DNA of 64,000 nucleotides, from NCBI GenBank assembly GCA_963753135.1, contig CAVWBA010000006.1, positions 1-64,000 of the forward strand, in the 5' to 3' direction. Position 1 is the stretch's first letter; each line of letters begins with the position of its first letter. The stretch comes from Roseiarcus sp963753135 (GTDB lineage Bacteria; Pseudomonadota; Alphaproteobacteria; Rhizobiales; Beijerinckiaceae). Under the pieces are notes generated by a model that saw only the letters and a list, made by a program, of their open reading frames with translations, did no database searches and was not told where the DNA came from. Below are positions 60,587 through 64,000 of the stretch, one piece after another. The position numbers and the translations under genes were made by a program.

Positions 60587-62005
60587 TCACGCCTTCTTCA
60601 CCGGCGGAATCACCCACGATCCGTCGAGGATCGAGGGATCGCTCTCGTCTGGCCAGTAGAGGCGCAGCATCAGATGAAATTTGCCCTTCGGCGCGGGCAG
60701 CCAGTTAGCTTCGTTGTCGGGGCCCGGGCTTTCGTTCTGAATATAGATGACGAGCGATCCGTCCGGCTCGAACTTCGGATTGGTTCTGACGCTCATCGAA
60801 TAGCGGTTGATCGGGTTGGCGACGAAGAACATCTCTTCGTCATACATCGTGAGCGACCAGAAGCCCTTGACCGGCGGAAGCTCACCCTTCGCGAAGGTGA
60901 GCGTGTAATTGCGGGAGCCTTCATAAGCCTCGAGGAGCGAGGCGCGCTGCGACATCGGATAGACCGCGTCCTGTGGCCGGTTGGCGCCGAGCCCGACCGC
61001 GGTGATCAGGGCGCGTTGGACATAATCGGTTCCGTAAACGCCGGTCTTGGTGGTGAACAGCCAGCCGTTCTGCCGGGTGAGCGACGCCAAGTGCAACATG
61101 ATGCGGTCGAACGAGAGCCGCGGCAGCCGGGCGTCCCAGCGCGAATTGAGAGCTTTGCCATCGAAGCTCTCGCCCGCCTCGAGGCCGATCGCCTTGAAGC
61201 GCTCAAGCGCCGGCGCGTCGGCCGGGACCGGCGGATTGCGCTTCGTGAGATCGGCGAGAAGCGTGAAATATTGGCTCGTCGACAGAGCGTTGACCTGGTC
61301 GCGCACCGGCGTCTTCATGTCGATCGCCGGATCGACCTTGCCCGGAGGCGGCGTATAATCCTTGCCCCAGGTCCTGAGCGGCTGGAGCTTGAAGGCGTCC
61401 TGCAGCGCATGCACGGCCGCATAGTCCTCGGGCGTGCCGGTGCAATAGATGCGTCCGAGCAGCCAGACGAGGCTGGTGGGCGACTTGAGCTCCGTCGCGC
61501 CAGCGGGGATCGCGCCAGACCAGCCCGGCCCGGAGATGACGAAGGTCTGAGCCCCGGTTCCCGTGGTGCGGCTGCCCGGGACGGCGAAGACATTCGTCCA
61601 GCCGTCGAGGAACGGCAGAAGAAAATAGCGGCCCTTCATGTCTGGGACACTGAGCACCCAGGGCTCGTCGCCGACATGGAAGAAGGACGTCGTATAAAGC
61701 GTGTCGGCGTTGGGGGCGGTGACGTCGCGAAAGCTCGCGTTCGGATATTCGCGCATCTTGATGATCTGCCCCATGGGGCCATGCGTGCCCTCCACAGTCG
61801 CCGCGTTGGTCAGGACTCGCCGGGTCATCTCCATCGTGACCAGCGGATAGCCATAAATGTAGGCGTCGGAGGCGGCCTCGAAATCCTCGGTCCCCTCGAC
61901 GAGATCGGTGAGCGGCCCGTCGAAAGCGAGAGCGCGCGTCGATAGCGTCCCTGTTGCCATGAGGCCCAGGCCTGCAAGCGTTGCGGCGCGGCGCGTGATT
62001 TTCAT
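60587..62005 (-). CDS. DUF1254/DUF1214 exported protein
   Basis: A 472-residue protein with a Tat- or Sec-type signal (KITRRAATLAGLGLMATG, cut after RALA). The N-terminal DUF1254 domain has AYIYGYPLVTMEMTRRVLTN, NADTLYTTSFFHVGDEPWVL and YFLLPFLDGWTNVFAVPGSR. The C-terminal DUF1214 domain has FWSLTMYDEEMFFVANPINR, YSMSVRTNPKFEPDGSLVIY and KGKFHLMLRLYWPDE. The molecular function is unknown. It sits with a small Cys-rich protein and an HdeA-like chaperone on the same strand. Confidence 0.92.
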   Translation of the reverse strand: MKITRRAATLAGLGLMATGTLSTRALAFDGPLTDLVEGTEDFEAASDAYIYGYPLVTMEMTRRVLTNAATVEGTHGPMGQIIKMREYPNASFRDVTAPNADTLYTTSFFHVGDEPWVLSVPDMKGRYFLLPFLDGWTNVFAVPGSRTTGTGAQTFVISGPGWSGAIPAGATELKSPTSLVWLLGRIYCTGTPEDYAAVHALQDAFKLQPLRTWGKDYTPPPGKVDPAIDMKTPVRDQVNALSTSQYFTLLADLTKRNPPVPADAPALERFKAIGLEAGESFDGKALNSRWDARLPRLSFDRIMLHLASLTRQNGWLFTTKTGVYGTDYVQRALITAVGLGANRPQDAVYPMSQRASLLEAYEGSRNYTLTFAKGELPPVKGFWSLTMYDEEMFFVANPINRYSMSVRTNPKFEPDGSLVIYIQNESPGPDNEANWLPAPKGKFHLMLRLYWPDESDPSILDGSWVIPPVKKA

Positions 62006-62101
62006 CGTCGTTCCTCTTTCTGATACGCGGCGTCTTGCTAAGACCCGTCGCTCGCGGGGGCCTGCTGCGCGCGGGCCCCGCCCGTTGAAGCGGTCGGTGC
62101 G

Positions 62102-62458
62102 CTAATGTTCCGCTAGAGCATCGCTCGGGATATCGTTCTGGGAATTGAGACCGGGGTCGACGTCGAGCCACGAGCCCATGCACCAATGATCCAGCTGAGG
62201 CGCCTTGCAGTCCGGCGTCACCGGCCCCGGATCGCAGACACAATATTTGTCCGCGTGCGGGGTGATGTGCGGCACCTCCTTCCGCTCGCCCGAGGGCAGG
62301 CTGAAGGCGATCGGCGCGCCCGCCGTTTGCACGGCGAACTGGCATACGTGCCCCGCAGGCGCCGCGCACAGGAAGGTGACGGTTTGACCCGCCTGCGCGC
62401 CGGCGAAGATTTGCGGGCTCAGCAAGGTGAGCCCGCCGGCGAGAAGCCATCCTTTCAT
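62102..62458 (-). CDS. Small secreted Cys-rich protein, unknown function
   Basis: A 118-residue precursor with a signal peptide (MKGWLLAGGLTLLSPQIFAG). The mature part has six Cys (FLCAAPAGHVCQFAVQTAG, KYCVCDPGPVTPDCKAP, HWCMGSWLDV), suggesting disulfide stabilisation in the periplasm. No domain is recognised. It lies 13 bp after the HdeA-like gene and 96 bp before the DUF1254 gene, so the three probably form one operon. Confidence 0.75.
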   Translation of the reverse strand: MKGWLLAGGLTLLSPQIFAGAQAGQTVTFLCAAPAGHVCQFAVQTAGAPIAFSLPSGERKEVPHITPHADKYCVCDPGPVTPDCKAPQLDHWCMGSWLDVDPGLNSQNDIPSDALAEH

Positions 62459-62471
62459 GGATCCCTCTCGC

Positions 62472-62825
62472 TCACTTCTCGTTCATCAAGCCTTCGGCGC
62501 GATCCTCTTTGATGATCGTGGCGATGGCATGAATGATTTTCTCGTCAGGATGCGCCTTGCAAAACTCGATAACCTGATGCTCGACGACGCGGCCCTTCTT
62601 GAAATCGGCGTAGTGCTTGTGCGCCAAGCCGTTGTACCAACCGCTGTACCAGGAGGTCAGCGCGTTCGCGTCTTCCTGATAGGTGTTGGCGAGCTGGCCG
62701 CAGGTCAGCTTCTGCACGTCGATGAAGCCGTTCGCGTCGGCGTAAGACGACAGCGGCACAGGGTCGGCGTTGGCAATGCTGGACATGGCCAAGGCCATGC
62801 TCGTGAGCACCAGAGACCTTTTCAT
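62472..62825 (-). CDS. HdeA/HdeB-family periplasmic protein
   Basis: A 117-residue precursor with a signal peptide (MKRSLVLTSMALAMSSIANA). The mature part has the HdeA/B layout: LTCGQLANTYQEDANALTSW, YSGWYNGLAHKHYADFKKGR and VIEFCKAHPDEKIIHAIATI, with two Cys positioned to form the single conserved disulfide. HdeA-type proteins act as periplasmic acid-stress chaperones. GGAGGAACAAG precedes ATG 62825. It heads the minus-strand secreted-protein group and is divergent from an AraC-type regulator. Confidence 0.85.
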   Translation of the reverse strand: MKRSLVLTSMALAMSSIANADPVPLSSYADANGFIDVQKLTCGQLANTYQEDANALTSWYSGWYNGLAHKHYADFKKGRVVEHQVIEFCKAHPDEKIIHAIATIIKEDRAEGLMNEK

Positions 62826-62967
62826 GTTCTTGTTCCTCCAGGGGGCCGGGCGACGCGCCCCATTCCATTCGGCGCGGAAAATAGGGTGGGTCCAGTCGTC
62901 CGTCATTGACGGAAGGGGCAGGATTTTGCCAAATTGGGCAGAACGAAGCTGGGTTGGGGAACCGGCA

Positions 62968-64000
62968 GTGAACATCGCGCACAGGCGACGCTCGTCTGCG
63001 GCTACGGTCAAAGTCCGCAACGCCGCGGCGATCGCATCCGTGCTTGTCGATCTCGGCGCCGATCCGGCAAACGTCCTGCGCAAGGCGGGCGTCGAGCGCG
63101 CGACATTCGCGAAGCCTGAGAACATCCTGCCTTACGCCACGCTCGGTCGGCTTGTCGTCGCTTGCGTTGAAGCAACAGGATGCGACGATTTCGGGCTGCG
63201 AGTCGGAGTTCGCTCCGAGCCGACAATCATGGGACTGACCGGGATCGTCTCGATCAACTCGCCAACCGTGCGCGACGGCATCGGCGTGATCCTGGCGACG
63301 CTTCGAACGACGGACACCGGCGGCGAGGCGTTCTTGAGCGTTCGCCATGGCCTTGCCTCGTTTGGATACACGGTGGTCGCGTCTGGAATCGAGGGTGCGG
63401 AACAGATCGAGGACGCCTCGCTCGCCATCGCGCTGAACGTGATGCGGCAATTCTTCGGTCCGGCCTGGCGGCCGCTCCGGGCGCGGTTTGCGCGCAAACC
63501 GCCGCGCGACCGACGGCTGTTCAAGCAGTTTTTTGACGCGCCGCTCCTCTTCGACCAGCCGCGAACCTGTATCGAGTTCGACGCCGCGGCGCTGGACCTG
63601 CCGGTTAAAAGTCAAAATCCCGCTTATGCGGAGATCCTCGCCCCGCTGCTCGAACAGGCGGTCCGCGAGACGGCGCAGGACTTTCTATCGGCGGTCAGAT
63701 CGATAATCCGCACCGAGGTCGCCGCCGGGACCCTATCGCGCGACCGCCTTTGCAAGGCCCTTGGCCTCGCCGCGCGAACGCTCAGCCATCGGCTTGAGGC
63801 TCACGGCGTCACCTATACAAAGCTTGCGGACGAGGCGCGGTTCGAAGCGGCGCGCGGCCTGCTTCTTCGCGGTCGGCCGATCGCGGACATCGCGTCATCG
63901 CTCGGCTTCGCCGAACAGAGCGCCTTCACGCGCGCCTTCAAGACCTGGGCGGGCGCGCCGCCCGCCCGCTGGCTCGCCGACCGCGCGCCGCACGGGAGCT
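62968..64000 (+). CDS. AraC-family transcriptional regulator, cut by the window end
   Basis: The frame opens at GTG 62968 and is open to the window end, so the C-terminal residues and stop are missing (at least 344 residues seen). The N-terminal region (VLVDLGADPANVLRKAGVER, ILPYATLGRLVVACVEATGC, DDFGLRVGVRS) is the AraC arabinose-binding-like domain of the OruR/ArgR-type branch. The C-terminus has the HTH_18 double helix-turn-helix: LCKALGLAARTLSHRLEAHG and PIADIASSLGFAEQSAFTRA with the usual FKxWxGxPPxRW end. It is divergent from the HdeA-like gene 142 bp away and may control it. Confidence 0.92.
   Translation, partial: MNIAHRRRSSAATVKVRNAAAIASVLVDLGADPANVLRKAGVERATFAKPENILPYATLGRLVVACVEATGCDDFGLRVGVRSEPTIMGLTGIVSINSPTVRDGIGVILATLRTTDTGGEAFLSVRHGLASFGYTVVASGIEGAEQIEDASLAIALNVMRQFFGPAWRPLRARFARKPPRDRRLFKQFFDAPLLFDQPRTCIEFDAAALDLPVKSQNPAYAEILAPLLEQAVRETAQDFLSAVRSIIRTEVAAGTLSRDRLCKALGLAARTLSHRLEAHGVTYTKLADEARFEAARGLLLRGRPIADIASSLGFAEQSAFTRAFKTWAGAPPARWLADRAPHGS

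Noticed and set aside
1..64000. Prophage, integrase, transposase or rRNA operon
   Set aside because: No such gene or rRNA sequence was recognised on either strand.

Overview
The window is 64 kb of GC-rich chromosome from an alphaproteobacterium, most likely a member of Hyphomicrobiales (Rhizobiales) near the Beijerinckiaceae/Methylocystaceae/Bradyrhizobium side of the order. The signs are a circularly permuted two-piece tmRNA with an ANDNYAPVALAA-type tag, a hisB-hisH-hisA-hisF block, coaBC-dut coupling, small rhizobial secreted proteins and PEP-CTERM tails of the TWAMMLLGFAGLGLAGW type. The genus cannot be fixed from the sequence alone.

Layout. 1-2.3 kb is a wrecked sugar-uptake locus: a LacI regulator, a binding protein fused to an ABC ATPase, and a D-psicose/tagatose 3-epimerase with an in-frame TGA. 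3.0-4.0 kb is pyrB, followed by remnants of a HAF-repeat PEP-CTERM protein and a second broken gene. 5.5-14.5 kb is ordinary housekeeping: prolyl-tRNA editing, CnoX, a LON-domain protein, DUF1993, RidA, AMP nucleosidase, an L,D-transpeptidase, proC, a frameshifted TetR and a LysE exporter. 14.8-18 kb holds an AsmA-like protein and two small conserved proteins. 18.0-20.9 kb is the most unusual part: the full permuted ssrA, a frameshifted animal-type haem peroxidase, and a second, 216-nt identical copy of the ssrA coding piece. 21-23.4 kb has a TPR protein and a divergent MarR/SnoaL pair.

23.5-32.4 kb is a catabolic cluster. It has an unrecognised CxxC protein, a deacetylase-type amidohydrolase, a RidA, CutC, two SDR dehydrogenases, and a sugar ABC binding protein with two permeases but no ATPase. 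Four of its enzyme genes carry one frameshift each, while the transporter genes are intact. 32.5-47.3 kb mixes a PEP-CTERM protein, tRNA-Ser(UGA), an oxalate/formate-type MFS antiporter, pyrG, a lysophospholipase-like hydrolase, an orphan antitoxin with a toxin stub, a VOC protein, a frameshifted sulfite-oxidase-like enzyme, a D-lactate/glycolate-type FAD dehydrogenase, an epoxide hydrolase, and a divergent thiolase/PaaG pair with a 17-bp palindrome between them. 47.5-49.9 kb is a lone form II CO-dehydrogenase-like large subunit. 50.0-58.8 kb is a dense run of biosynthetic genes: hisB-H-A-F, ubiE-ubiB, coaBC-dut, an Rrf2 regulator and cysK. The end carries a Gly/His-repeat lipoprotein, a thioesterase, DUF2721, a group of secreted proteins (DUF1254, a Cys-rich protein, HdeA-like) and a divergent AraC regulator cut by the window edge.

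Two themes recur. First, many genes are broken: some have multiple lesions and are clearly decayed, others have a single indel and could be sequencing errors. Second, there are dispersed intergenic repeats: two REP-like families and a three-copy AT-rich element sharing a GACTTTTCAA core. No integrase, transposase, CRISPR array or rRNA gene was seen.
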